Shown here one piece after another: positions 1 to 8,223 of a DNA stretch of 64,000 nucleotides; the stretch's first letter is position 1; every line of letters begins with the position of its first letter. Position numbers and translations under genes: made by a program. Source of the DNA: Ruegeria atlantica (GTDB lineage Bacteria; Pseudomonadota; Alphaproteobacteria; Rhodobacterales; Rhodobacteraceae); NCBI RefSeq assembly GCF_013033965.1, contig NZ_WQFE01000003.1, positions 248,001 through 312,000 of the forward strand. Direction: 5' to 3'. The notes under the pieces are model-generated. The model was given only the letters and a program-made list of their open reading frames with translations, made no database searches and had not been told where the DNA came from.

Positions 1-1
1 T

Positions 2-739
2 TTCGGGGACCTGCTGGTCAGCGACTGCTTTATCCCGCAGATCGTTTATTCGACCACATTCGGCTATCGCACGGATCTGGTAGGCGACAATCCTCCGAGC
101 GACATCTGCGCGGTGTTTGATCTTGAGACCTATCCCGGCAAGCGCTCGTTGGAAAAACGCCCCATCAACAACATGGAATGGGCACTACTGTGTGACGGCG
201 TTGCCAAGGACGACGTCTATGATGTTCTGGCGACCCCAGAAGGGCAGGATCAGGCGCTGGCCAAGTTGGGTACGATCAAGGATAACGTTGTCTGGTGGTC
301 TGCGGGTGCTGACACGCCGCAGCTGCTGGCCGATGGCGAAGTTATCATGGGCTCGACCTATAACGGCCGTTTGTTCAGCGTGATCGAAGAGCAGAAACAG
401 CCGGTCGCAATGCTGTGGGACGCGCAAGTGTTCGATCTGGATGGCTGGATTATCCCCGCCGGTCTGAGCGAGGAGCGCCAGAAGCGTGCGCTGGACTACA
501 TCATGTTCGCAACCGACACGCAGCGTCTGGCGGATCAGGCCAAGTACATCTCGTACGGCCCGGCCCGTGCATCCTCTGCTCCACTGGTTGGTCAGCACGC
601 CGATCTGGGTATCGACATGGCCCCTCACATGCCGACCGATCCGGAAAACGCAAAGAACACATTCCTGTACAACTACGAGTTCTGGGCTGACTACCGCGAC
701 GATATCGACGCGAAATTCCAGGCATGGCTGGCACAATAA
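2..739 (+). CDS. ABC transporter substrate-binding protein, polyamine type (5' end outside window)
   Basis: This is the C-terminal part of a periplasmic extracellular solute-binding protein of the spermidine/putrescine (PotD-like) type. The reading frame is open from base 2, so the signal peptide and first lobe lie upstream of the window. Visible features are the late-domain pattern with a Gly-rich stretch around 'GSTYNGRLFSV', the 'WDAQVFDLDGWIIPAGLSEERQKRALDYIMFATD' region written here in part only as DGWIIPAG, and a C-terminal 'YNYEFWADY' helix. It is followed by two permease genes, so it is the binding component of that importer. The downstream creatinase and ureohydrolase suggest a guanidino or amine ligand, which is inference. 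Confidence 0.85.
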   Translation, partial: FGDLLVSDCFIPQIVYSTTFGYRTDLVGDNPPSDICAVFDLETYPGKRSLEKRPINNMEWALLCDGVAKDDVYDVLATPEGQDQALAKLGTIKDNVVWWSAGADTPQLLADGEVIMGSTYNGRLFSVIEEQKQPVAMLWDAQVFDLDGWIIPAGLSEERQKRALDYIMFATDTQRLADQAKYISYGPARASSAPLVGQHADLGIDMAPHMPTDPENAKNTFLYNYEFWADYRDDIDAKFQAWLAQ

Positions 740-760
740 GCCGGTTTTGAAAAACACGGT

Positions 761-780
761 CGGGGCTGCCATTGGCCCCG
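761..780 (+). promoter_or_regulatory. Intercistronic hairpin between binding protein and permease genes
   Basis: CGGGGC (761-766) and GCCCCG (775-780) form a perfect 6-bp stem with an 8-nt loop. There is no following T-run, so it is not a canonical terminator. A hairpin right after a binding-protein gene often stabilises that part of the mRNA and lowers permease expression. That role is inferred here. Confidence 0.45.
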
Positions 781-805
781 GCTTATCTAAGACCAAGGGA
801 CGCAG

Positions 806-2077
806 ATGACTGACGCAACTCAATCCGGTCCGATGCTAGCTGCCGACGGCACGCCGCTGAAGAAATCCCTGGCGCGATCATTGCGCCGCCGAAAACTCCG
901 GGCTTTGGCACTGATTGCGCCGTTGCTGTTGTTCGTTCTGCTGTCCTTTGTGGTACCGATTGTGTCGATGCTGTTCCGTTCGGTCGAGAATGGTATCGTG
1001 GCCCAGACGCTCCCCCTGACGGTGGTTGAGCTGCAGAATTGGGACGCAGAAAGCGGAGAGCTTCCGGACGAGGCGCTGTACGCTGCCTTCACAAAGGATA
1101 TGATCGCTGCAATTGAGGCGAAAGAACATACCAAACTCGGGACACGTCTGAACTATGAACAGACGGGTATGTCCTCGATGTTCCGGAAATCCGGGCGCAA
1201 GATCAAGCGGTTGGATCCCGAAGCTGATGCGCCGTTCAAGGAAAAGCTTATCGAAATACACGACGGCTGGGGTGACGTAGACACTTGGCGCGTGATCAAG
1301 ACGCATGCGGTGCCGATCACCAACGGCTACTTCCTGAATGCAGTTGATATGCGTCGGACTCCGGAAGGTGCGCAGGCGCAACCGGAAGATAAGCGCATTC
1401 TCATCAAGCTGTTCGGCCGGACCTTGTTCATGTCGCTGATCATTACCGGCTCCTGTATTCTGCTGGCATACCCGATTTCATACTTGCTCGCTAACCTTCC
1501 GATGCGCGTTTCGAACATGCTGATGATTTTGGTGCTGCTTCCGTTCTGGACATCGCTGCTGGTGCGCACGTCAGCGTGGAAAGTGATGTTGCAACAGCAG
1601 GGGGTGATCAACGAAACGCTGGTCTGGCTGGGGCTTGTTGCCGATGACGCGCGACTGGTGATCATCAACAACCAGTTTGGCACGATCATCGCGATGACGC
1701 ATATCCTGCTGCCGTTCATGATCCTGCCGATGTATTCGGTCATGCAAACGATCCCGCCGTATTACACCCGTGCGGCCAAATCCATGGGTGCAACCAACTG
1801 GACGACCTTCTGGCGGATTTACTTCCCGCAATCGATACCGGGTATCGGAGCGGGCTCGATCCTCGTGTTCATTCTTGCCATCGGCTACTACATCACGCCC
1901 GAGATCGTAGGCGGCACCAAAGGTGTCTTCATCTCGAACCGGATTGCCTACCACATCTCGTCCTCGTTGAACTGGGGACTGGCTGCGGCGCTGGGGACGA
2001 TCCTGCTGGCGGTCGTTCTTCTACTCTACTGGTGCTACGACAAGATCGTGGGCATTGATAACGTCAAGCTGGGATAA
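806..2077 (+). CDS. ABC transporter permease, PotB-like
   Basis: Inner-membrane permease of a polyamine-type ABC importer, 423 residues. After a basic N-terminus (about residues 20-35) comes one membrane helix (about 32-55). A long soluble insert follows (about 60-200), and then the core permease helices. The EAA-type loop that contacts the ATPase is around residues 320-345, with the pattern 'RAAKSMGA...FWRIYFPQSIPG'. The family norm is nearer 290-310 residues; the insert after the first helix accounts for the excess. It lies 66 bp after the binding-protein gene and 5 bp before the second permease. No ATPase gene is in the window, so it probably lies upstream. Confidence 0.88.
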   Translation: MTDATQSGPMLAADGTPLKKSLARSLRRRKLRALALIAPLLLFVLLSFVVPIVSMLFRSVENGIVAQTLPLTVVELQNWDAESGELPDEALYAAFTKDMIAAIEAKEHTKLGTRLNYEQTGMSSMFRKSGRKIKRLDPEADAPFKEKLIEIHDGWGDVDTWRVIKTHAVPITNGYFLNAVDMRRTPEGAQAQPEDKRILIKLFGRTLFMSLIITGSCILLAYPISYLLANLPMRVSNMLMILVLLPFWTSLLVRTSAWKVMLQQQGVINETLVWLGLVADDARLVIINNQFGTIIAMTHILLPFMILPMYSVMQTIPPYYTRAAKSMGATNWTTFWRIYFPQSIPGIGAGSILVFILAIGYYITPEIVGGTKGVFISNRIAYHISSSLNWGLAAALGTILLAVVLLLYWCYDKIVGIDNVKLG

Positions 2078-2082
2078 GAATT

Positions 2083-3294
2083 ATGGCTGCACTTACACCA
2101 ATATCCCGCAAACCCTTGTCCGTGGTTCTGCCAGCTGTCGCAATTGCCGGAGGTTTCCTTGGCATGTTCGTCGGGGCCGGGCAGGGCAATGTCCTGCTGG
2201 GCATCCTGATCGGTGCTGCTTTGATGGCAGGGTTGGCATGGCTGTATATCAACGTGCTCGACAACGAGCGTGTCGCGCGCTGGATGACGATCCTTGGCCT
2301 TGCTGCAATCGGTTTTTTCTTCGCAGGCATTACAGGATTGATCGTTGGGCTGCTGGCGGGCTGGTTCTTTGCGTTCTTTATCTTCTGGCTTTACGAAGGA
2401 CGCTATCGCCAAAAACTACTGCCTTACATGACCGCCGGTCAGGTGTTCTGGCATTACGCGTTCCGGGTCATCTGCGGCGCGATCTTCGTGTTCCTGATCA
2501 CACCGATCCTTGTGGTTCTGCCCCTGTCGTTTAACGCGCAGGACTTCTTTACCTTCACGCCCGAGATGCTGCGTCTGGACCCCGAGGGGTATTCGCTGAA
2601 GCATTACCGCGATTTCTTTACTAACAATGAATGGCAGAGAAGCTTCAAGAACTCGCTGATTATCGCACCTATTGCGACCTTCATCTCGGTTACATTGGGG
2701 ACTTTGGCGGCGATCGGGCTGAGCCAATCGCATGTACCGGGACGTCGGGCGATCATGGGGATTCTGATTTCGCCAATGATCGTGCCGTTGATCATCTCGG
2801 CGACGGGGATGTTCTTTTTCTACAGCGACATCGGCCGCTTTCTAGAAGGCACGCTGGGCATGAACAAGAACTTCGTCGGCTATGTGAAAGTTGTTCTGGC
2901 CCACGCGGTTCTGGGAATTCCCTTCGTCATCATCACTGTGACCGCTACTCTGGTCGGCTTCGATCAATCGTTGACGCGGGCCGCTGCGAATATGGGTGCG
3001 GGTCCGGTGCGGACGTTCTTCAAAATCCAGATGCCGCTGATCCTGCCAGGTGTGATTTCGGGTGGCTTGTTCGCCTTCATCACCTCGTTTGACGAAGTTG
3101 TCGTGGTTCTGTTCGTTGGATCGGCGAGCCAGAAAACACTGCCTTGGCAGATGTTCACCGGTCTGCGTGAGCAGATCAGCCCGACCATTCTGGCCGTCGC
3201 GACCATCCTTGTGGTGATTTCGATCGCATTGCTGACCACGGTCGAATTGCTGCGCCGCCGGTCGGAACGCCTGCGGGGCCTCAGTCCGGCTTGA
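2083..3294 (+). CDS. ABC transporter permease, PotC-like
   Basis: Second inner-membrane permease of the same importer, 403 residues. The C-terminal ~270 residues are a standard PotC-like permease with an EAA loop reading 'TRAAANMGAGPVRTFF'. The N-terminal ~125 residues add several hydrophobic segments (about 10-110) not present in the minimal E. coli PotC, so this protein has an N-terminal membrane extension. Start ATG lies 5 bp after the previous stop, consistent with coupled translation. Confidence 0.88.
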   Translation: MAALTPISRKPLSVVLPAVAIAGGFLGMFVGAGQGNVLLGILIGAALMAGLAWLYINVLDNERVARWMTILGLAAIGFFFAGITGLIVGLLAGWFFAFFIFWLYEGRYRQKLLPYMTAGQVFWHYAFRVICGAIFVFLITPILVVLPLSFNAQDFFTFTPEMLRLDPEGYSLKHYRDFFTNNEWQRSFKNSLIIAPIATFISVTLGTLAAIGLSQSHVPGRRAIMGILISPMIVPLIISATGMFFFYSDIGRFLEGTLGMNKNFVGYVKVVLAHAVLGIPFVIITVTATLVGFDQSLTRAAANMGAGPVRTFFKIQMPLILPGVISGGLFAFITSFDEVVVVLFVGSASQKTLPWQMFTGLREQISPTILAVATILVVISIALLTTVELLRRRSERLRGLSPA

Positions 3295-3324
3295 CGCGAC
3301 TCAAAAGCTGATTTAGCGATTTCA

Positions 3325-3440
3325 CCATGCACCCCGGTCACGATGGCGTCGTGACGCAAGGCGGGGTGCATGGCTCTCGGATCCCGAGGCCGCTCGTCCT
3401 GAACGCCGGGACTTGTGGCCGGGCGATGCCAGTCCGGCAT
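3325..3440 (+). promoter_or_regulatory. Structured leader upstream of creatinase
   Basis: The 161-bp gap before the creatinase holds an unusual set of hairpins. The outer arms CCATGCACCCCG (3325-3336) and CGGGGTGCATGG (3362-3373) are perfectly complementary. Inside them GTCACGA (3337-3343) pairs with TCGTGAC (3349-3355), leaving a one-sided 6-nt bulge, so 19 bp pair in all. A second small hairpin is at 3376-3388 (CTCGG/CCGAG). A third (ATGCC/GGCAT, 3426-3440) ends two bases before the Shine-Dalgarno GAGGAG (3442-3447). No U-tract follows, so a simple terminator is not supported. A cis-regulatory RNA or a protein operator is possible. Confidence 0.5.
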
Positions 3441-3455
3441 TGAGGAGAGTCAAAG

Positions 3456-4676
3456 ATGAATGACCTGAACAATCGCCCCGAGTTCTTCACCAGCCATAAT
3501 GGTGACAAGGCGCCTTTGCCGTTCAGCCGGGCGGAATACGACCGCCGCCTTGCCAGCCTGCGCGCCACGATGGCCGCACGGGATATCCCGGCGGTTCTGC
3601 TGACGTCGATGCATAACATCGCTTACTATTCGGGGTTTCTGTACTGCTCGTTTGGCCGCCCTTACGGGTGCGTGGTGACGCAGGATGCCTGCACGACGGT
3701 TTCTGCGAACATCGACGCAGGGCAGCCGTGGCGGCGTTCGGTTGAAGAGAACGTGATCTACACCGACTGGAAGCGGAACAACTACTGGCGTGCAGTGGCC
3801 AACCTGATCGGGTCGGCGCGCCGGATTGGCATTGAAGGCGATCATCTGACATTGGCGATGCGCGACACTGCGCTGGACATGCTGGGCGCACCTGAACTGG
3901 TGGACATCGCACCTGACACAATGGCTGCGCGCATGGTTAAGTCTGCTGAAGAGATTGAACTGATCAAAGGCGGCGCAAGGACTGCTGATGTTGGTGGTGC
4001 GGCAATTCATGCAGCGATCCGGGAAGGCGCGACCGAGATCGAGATCGCTATGGCCGGGCGTGATGCAATGGAAGCCGAGATTGCACGTGCTTATCCCGAC
4101 GCCGAGTATCGCGACACATGGGTGTGGTTCCAATCGGGTTTGAACACGGACGGTGCTCATAACCCGGTCACCAAGCGCGCGCTGGAAAAGGGGGATATCC
4201 TGTCGCTGAACACCTTCCCGATGATTTCAGGTTATTACACCGCGCTGGAACGCACTCTGTTTCTGGGCGAGCCGGACGCGGACAGCCTGCGCATCTGGAA
4301 GGCCAACGTCGCCGCGCATGAACTGGGTCTGAGCCTGATCAAACCCGGTGCGACCTGTTCCGGCATCTGTGAGGAAATCAACCGTTTCTTTGCCGACGAA
4401 GGGCTGCTGCAGTACCGTTCATTCGGCTACGGTCACTCGTTCGGTATTCTCAGCCACTACTACGGTCGCGAAGCCGGGCTGGAGTTGCGTGAAGACATCG
4501 ACACGGTTCTGGAGCCGGGCATGGTTGTTTCCATCGAACCAATGCTATGGATTCCCGAAGGTCAAAAAGGCGCTGGCGGGTACCGGGAACACGACATTCT
4601 CGTGGTCGAAGAAACCGGTGCCGAGAACATCACCGGCTTCCCCTATGGCCCCGAACACAACACGATCAGCGTGTAA
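3456..4676 (+). CDS. Creatinase (creatine amidinohydrolase)
   Basis: Predicted to hydrolyse creatine to sarcosine and urea (EC 3.5.3.3). The 406-residue protein has the M24 'pita-bread' fold and resembles my recollection of Pseudomonas creatinase along its whole length. Shared blocks are 'YSGFLYCSFGRPYG', 'DGGQPWRR' (here DAGQPWRR), 'TDGAHNPVT' and 'YGHSFGILSHYYGREAG'. His235 in TDGAHNPV matches the family's catalytic histidine. The metal ligands of M24 aminopeptidases are not evident, as expected for creatinase. ATG 3456 has GAGGAG 8 bp upstream. It follows the ABC permeases and converges with a ureohydrolase, so the locus looks devoted to guanidino compounds. The exact substrate could be a related guanidino acid. 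Confidence 0.85.
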   Translation: MNDLNNRPEFFTSHNGDKAPLPFSRAEYDRRLASLRATMAARDIPAVLLTSMHNIAYYSGFLYCSFGRPYGCVVTQDACTTVSANIDAGQPWRRSVEENVIYTDWKRNNYWRAVANLIGSARRIGIEGDHLTLAMRDTALDMLGAPELVDIAPDTMAARMVKSAEEIELIKGGARTADVGGAAIHAAIREGATEIEIAMAGRDAMEAEIARAYPDAEYRDTWVWFQSGLNTDGAHNPVTKRALEKGDILSLNTFPMISGYYTALERTLFLGEPDADSLRIWKANVAAHELGLSLIKPGATCSGICEEINRFFADEGLLQYRSFGYGHSFGILSHYYGREAGLELREDIDTVLEPGMVVSIEPMLWIPEGQKGAGGYREHDILVVEETGAENITGFPYGPEHNTISV

Positions 4677-4697
4677 TTGATCCGGCGGGAGGGGCGA

Positions 4698-5672
4698 TCA
4701 GCCCTTCCTGCCACGCTCGTGAAAGATGAACCCGATAAAGTTCAGCAGAACCTGAGCGGCCAGTATCTGCGTGCTTTCGGTCGGGTCGTAGTTTGGTGCG
4801 ACTTCGACAAGGTCTATTCCAACGACATCGCCGCGTTTCGAAAGCCCCTGTAGGATTTCCAACACATCGTAGTACAGGAAACCACCGTGGCTGGGTGTTC
4901 CGGTGCCCGCTGCGATGGACGGGCAGAAAGCGTCGATATCGATCGTAACGTAATACCGTGCGCCATCCGGAATACGGTTCAACACACCTTCGGTCCCAAG
5001 CTTGCGCACTTGTCGCACAGACAGAATATCTGATCCTCGGGCGCGTGCATCTTCGTACCCTTCCTTGGCGGTCGAGGACACGTTCCGGATGCCCAGCTGC
5101 GTCATGCCTGATACATATGGTTTTTCAATTGCGCGCCGCATGGGGTTGCCATGGCCCGCGGTCACGCCGTGGCGTTCGTCCACAAAATCCAAATGCGCGT
5201 CAATTTGAACAACGTGGATTGGCCCGTTTTTCTCGCAATCGCTTTCGAAAGCGTTGATGCACGGGATGTTGACCGAATGATCACCACCAATAGTGACGGG
5301 CAGGGCACCTGCGTTCAGCATCTTTTCCACACCGAACTGGATATTGGCATGGCTTTCGTCCGTTTTGGTATGGATGATATCCGCATCACCAATATCGACC
5401 ATACGCACTGAGCCATCCAGGTAGGTGGCATCGTCCTCGTGATCATACGCGCCTGCGTGCCCAAAGCTGAAAAGGGTCGACGCCTCTCGCACCGCCCTTG
5501 GGCCGAAACGCGCGCCCGAACGCCATTGCGTGCCGAAATCAAAAGGGGCGCCCATAATCGCTACATCAGCTTCGATTTGGTCCCAATCGTCAACATACGG
5601 AGCCTTGCCAAAGGTCGAAATGCCCACAAATGGAAGGTTGAGGCGGCCGCCGGAATATCCGTGTGACGTCAT
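4698..5672 (-). CDS. Agmatinase/arginase-family ureohydrolase
   Basis: Binuclear-metal ureohydrolase that should release urea from a guanidino substrate (agmatine, guanidinobutyrate, guanidine or similar). Visible metal-site motifs are GGDHS, DAHLD and TIDID. The usual DxDxxDP block reads 'DIDAFCPSIAAGTGTP', so the conserved Asp before Pro is Cys and the usual APGTGTP is AAGTGTP. I chose ATG 5672 (MTSHGYSGG..., 324 aa). A GTG at 5702 would add ten residues but has no clear ribosome site. It converges on the creatinase with 21 bp between stops. Family assignment is firm; substrate is not determined by sequence. Confidence 0.85.
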   Translation of the reverse strand: MTSHGYSGGRLNLPFVGISTFGKAPYVDDWDQIEADVAIMGAPFDFGTQWRSGARFGPRAVREASTLFSFGHAGAYDHEDDATYLDGSVRMVDIGDADIIHTKTDESHANIQFGVEKMLNAGALPVTIGGDHSVNIPCINAFESDCEKNGPIHVVQIDAHLDFVDERHGVTAGHGNPMRRAIEKPYVSGMTQLGIRNVSSTAKEGYEDARARGSDILSVRQVRKLGTEGVLNRIPDGARYYVTIDIDAFCPSIAAGTGTPSHGGFLYYDVLEILQGLSKRGDVVGIDLVEVAPNYDPTESTQILAAQVLLNFIGFIFHERGRKG

Positions 5673-5822
5673 TGCAAGAATCCCGTTTTTTGTTTTACCC
5701 ACGCAGCTTAGTCAGGACGTCTGGCTCTGGATAGGCATAAAGGGATGCATGTTGCGCAAGCGCAGGCTTGATTGTCGGCCTCACCGTTGTGTAACTGGCG
5801 CAATCACTTGAAAGGAAACGCC

Positions 5823-6665
5823 GTGGGACGTCATGAACTGCCACCAGAAACGGGTGCCTTTTTCATCAATCTGGATCGGGTTCCTGGGCGCTGTGCCTTC
5901 ATGGAAATGCAGTTCGATCATGCAGGCTTGGTGGGCGCCACCCGGTTCAGCGCGACAGATGCCCAAGTGGCCGGTGTGCTGGACGTCAACGGTTACGTTC
6001 CCGGATCGGGCAGTCGCTGGGGTTTGACACAAAGCGAAATCGCCTGTTTCGAAAGCCATCTCGCAGTTTGGCGGACGGCCGTAGATCAAAACCTGAAAGC
6101 AGTGGCCATTTTCGAAGATGACGTTGAAATGTCCACCCATGCAGGATCTGTGATTTCAGCACTGTTGGCGGACCCAGATGCCTATGACATGGTCAAGCTA
6201 GACTTTTCCCCCAAATCCCTTCGTTTTGGACCAGAAACGCGGATCGCGGGTGTAACCGTCCGGCCTATGCTGGAAATGGCCCCGAGCGCCGCCGCCTATG
6301 TGCTGTCCCAACGGGCCTGCCAAAAACTATTGAACTTGTCCGAGAAGTACTCGGATCACCTCGACGATTTTGTTTCCCTCCCTCGGCCGGACTGGCGGAT
6401 GTATCAGTGTTTTCCGGCTGTTGGAGTGCAGATGATCTGGTCGAAACAGCAGGATCATACATTCGAAGAGGTAAAGGTCAGCGAGCGTTCGCAAGACCAA
6501 AAGACCAACAGTGGCCTAGATAAGGGCCCGTTTTGGTTTCGCCTTAGGCGAGAGCTTATGGCGGCACGGCGCAAGCTGTATTGGCGTAATGGCGGCCAGA
6601 CAAGGCTACTGAAACATGGTGGTTACGTTGGGTTTATTCCAGTCACCGACGATCTGAGTGTTTGA
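5823..6665 (+). CDS. Glycosyltransferase family 25 protein
   Basis: Putative GT25 (LPS-type beta-galactosyltransferase family) enzyme of 280 residues. Diagnostic blocks are 'FFINLDRVPGR' near the N-terminus, 'GLTQSEIACFESHLAVW' and 'AIFEDDVE', where the acidic EDD presumably binds the divalent metal and sugar nucleotide. The GTG at 5823 is preferred because AAGGAAA lies 6 bp upstream; a TTG 51 bp earlier lacks a ribosome site. It stands alone, with no other envelope-sugar gene next to it, so acceptor and product are unknown. Confidence 0.75.
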   Translation: MGRHELPPETGAFFINLDRVPGRCAFMEMQFDHAGLVGATRFSATDAQVAGVLDVNGYVPGSGSRWGLTQSEIACFESHLAVWRTAVDQNLKAVAIFEDDVEMSTHAGSVISALLADPDAYDMVKLDFSPKSLRFGPETRIAGVTVRPMLEMAPSAAAYVLSQRACQKLLNLSEKYSDHLDDFVSLPRPDWRMYQCFPAVGVQMIWSKQQDHTFEEVKVSERSQDQKTNSGLDKGPFWFRLRRELMAARRKLYWRNGGQTRLLKHGGYVGFIPVTDDLSV

Positions 6666-6792
6666 ATGCACGCAGCAACAAAGCCACCTAAATGGTCACC
6701 TCGCAGACCATCCGCGTCATAAGCGTTAACAAAACTGTCAATATGATATAACCTCGTGACGTCAGTGGTGTTTAACGTTTGGGTTTTGTGTC

Positions 6793-7161
6793 GTGGGGCA
6801 GACAATTTATGAAAGATACGGTGGTTTCAAAACGATCTCGCGGATCGTGATGACCTTTTACGAGATGGCGTTGGAATCCGACCAGATCGGTGGCCATTTC
6901 GAGGACATAGACATGCCCCGTTTGATTGATCATCAAACGAAGTTCGTTTCGTCTCTGGTTGGTGGTCCTGCGTCCTTTAGCGATGACCGGATCGAGGCGG
7001 TGCATCGTCATCTGAAAATCTCTCACGCCGATTTTGACGAGATGGCCGCGCTTTTCAGCGAAGCCCTGTCGACGCATGGAATGGAAGACATACATATTAA
7101 GATTGCCCTTGATGCCATTGAATCAAAACGGGCAATCATCGTGGCTCGCGACGCCGCATGA
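6793..7161 (+). CDS. Truncated haemoglobin (2/2 globin)
   Basis: A 122-residue truncated globin. It has the pattern of the fold: 'IYERYGGFKTI' at the A helix, a conserved 'FYEMAL' B-helix segment, 'HQTKFVSSLVGGPASFSDDRI' and the 'HRHLKISHADFDEM' region that carries the proximal histidine. It should bind haem and O2, NO or CO in the cytoplasm. The GTG start is inferred. Its last codon overlaps the next gene (ATGA), so it is translationally coupled to a PAS-nucleotide cyclase. That pairing suggests a gas-sensing subunit rather than a detoxifying globin. Confidence 0.82.
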   Translation: MGQTIYERYGGFKTISRIVMTFYEMALESDQIGGHFEDIDMPRLIDHQTKFVSSLVGGPASFSDDRIEAVHRHLKISHADFDEMAALFSEALSTHGMEDIHIKIALDAIESKRAIIVARDAA

Positions 7162-8216
7162 GCATTCTGGCCATAAATGAGCAGCTGCTGCGCGCGATCG
7201 GTGTGGGTGTCGCCGTTGTGCGGGCGTCGGATCTGGGTTTCGTGTTTCACAACGGTCCATTTGCCGAATGGTTCGGGGCGCCAGCCGAAGGGCAGACTCT
7301 GTTGGATTATTTCCCCGATCTTGATCCAAAAGAGCTTGAAGACGTCAAACAATCCGGCCTTCGCTATTCGGCCGAATTGCAGGTCAAACCCAAACGCAGG
7401 ACGCTGATATTCGCGGTCGCGGTGTCCCTGGCCAATGGTCTGTCCGAACAGGTGCTGGTGGTCGAATTTCAGAACATCACCCGTATTCGTGAGCTTGAGA
7501 GCATGATCGACAGCTATTCGACCATGGTCGAGCGGAACACGCGCGAGTTGGAACGTGAGAAAGAGCGGGTGGAACGGTTGCTGCTGAACCTTATGCCACG
7601 CGCTGTGTACGAGGAATTCAAAACTTTTGGTGTCGTCACCCCGCAGCTCTACGATCAGGTCTCGGTCGTAATGCTGGACTTTGTGGGCTTTACCGATTTT
7701 GCGGCCAAGACTGACCCCACAGTTACGCTCAGTGAGTTGAATGACATTTTCACGGCCTTCGACCGGATTGTTGAGCAATATGGATGCGAGCGGATCAAGA
7801 CCATCGGGGACGCCTATCTGGCGGTTTCGGGTATGCCGGACGCAACGCCGGATCACGCGACGGCCGTGGCCCATTGCGCGGTCCGGTTCCTGCGTTACCT
7901 CGAGCGGCGCAACGAAAGCCATCCCCACAAGTGGCAGGCCAGGATCGGTCTGGGCATGGGCCCAGCGGTGGGCTCAGTCGTGGGCATTCAGAAATACGTC
8001 TACGACGTGTTTGGTCCGGCCGTGAACATTGCTTCACGCCTGCAAGTCTTTGCAAATCCAATGAATATCGTCGCCCCCGAAGAGATGAAATACGCCCTGA
8101 TCGACGAGTTTCAGGTCTCGGATATTGGTCCGGTGGATATCAAAGGCATGGGCCAGATGGATCTGATCAACGTCACATCAGGCCTTAGCGCACCGGCGCC
8201 ACGGCCGATGTTTTAG
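7158..8216 (+). CDS. PAS domain / class III adenylate cyclase
   Basis: Cytoplasmic nucleotide cyclase of 352 residues. Layout: PAS-like domain (about 10-110), coiled-coil signalling helix (about 112-150, rich in Glu/Arg, ending 'LLLNLMPR'), class III catalytic domain (about 160-345). The catalytic set is complete: metal Asp174 (MLDFVGF) and Asp218 (IGDAY), purine-selecting Lys214 (IKTIGD) and Asp283 (YDVFG), and transition-state Asn290 and Arg294 (VNIASR). Lys plus Asp is the ATP-selecting pair, so cAMP is predicted even though the PAS/helix layout resembles soluble guanylate cyclases. It overlaps the globin gene by 4 nt, which suggests control by the globin. No membrane segment is visible. 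Confidence 0.85.
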   Translation: MSILAINEQLLRAIGVGVAVVRASDLGFVFHNGPFAEWFGAPAEGQTLLDYFPDLDPKELEDVKQSGLRYSAELQVKPKRRTLIFAVAVSLANGLSEQVLVVEFQNITRIRELESMIDSYSTMVERNTRELEREKERVERLLLNLMPRAVYEEFKTFGVVTPQLYDQVSVVMLDFVGFTDFAAKTDPTVTLSELNDIFTAFDRIVEQYGCERIKTIGDAYLAVSGMPDATPDHATAVAHCAVRFLRYLERRNESHPHKWQARIGLGMGPAVGSVVGIQKYVYDVFGPAVNIASRLQVFANPMNIVAPEEMKYALIDEFQVSDIGPVDIKGMGQMDLINVTSGLSAPAPRPMF

Positions 8217-8223
8217 ACGGCGT

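Noticed and set aside
3325..3440. Guanidine-I/II/III riboswitch before creatinase
   Set aside because: Hairpin loops do not carry ACGR, and I could not match the ykkC conserved core. It is kept as an unclassified leader.
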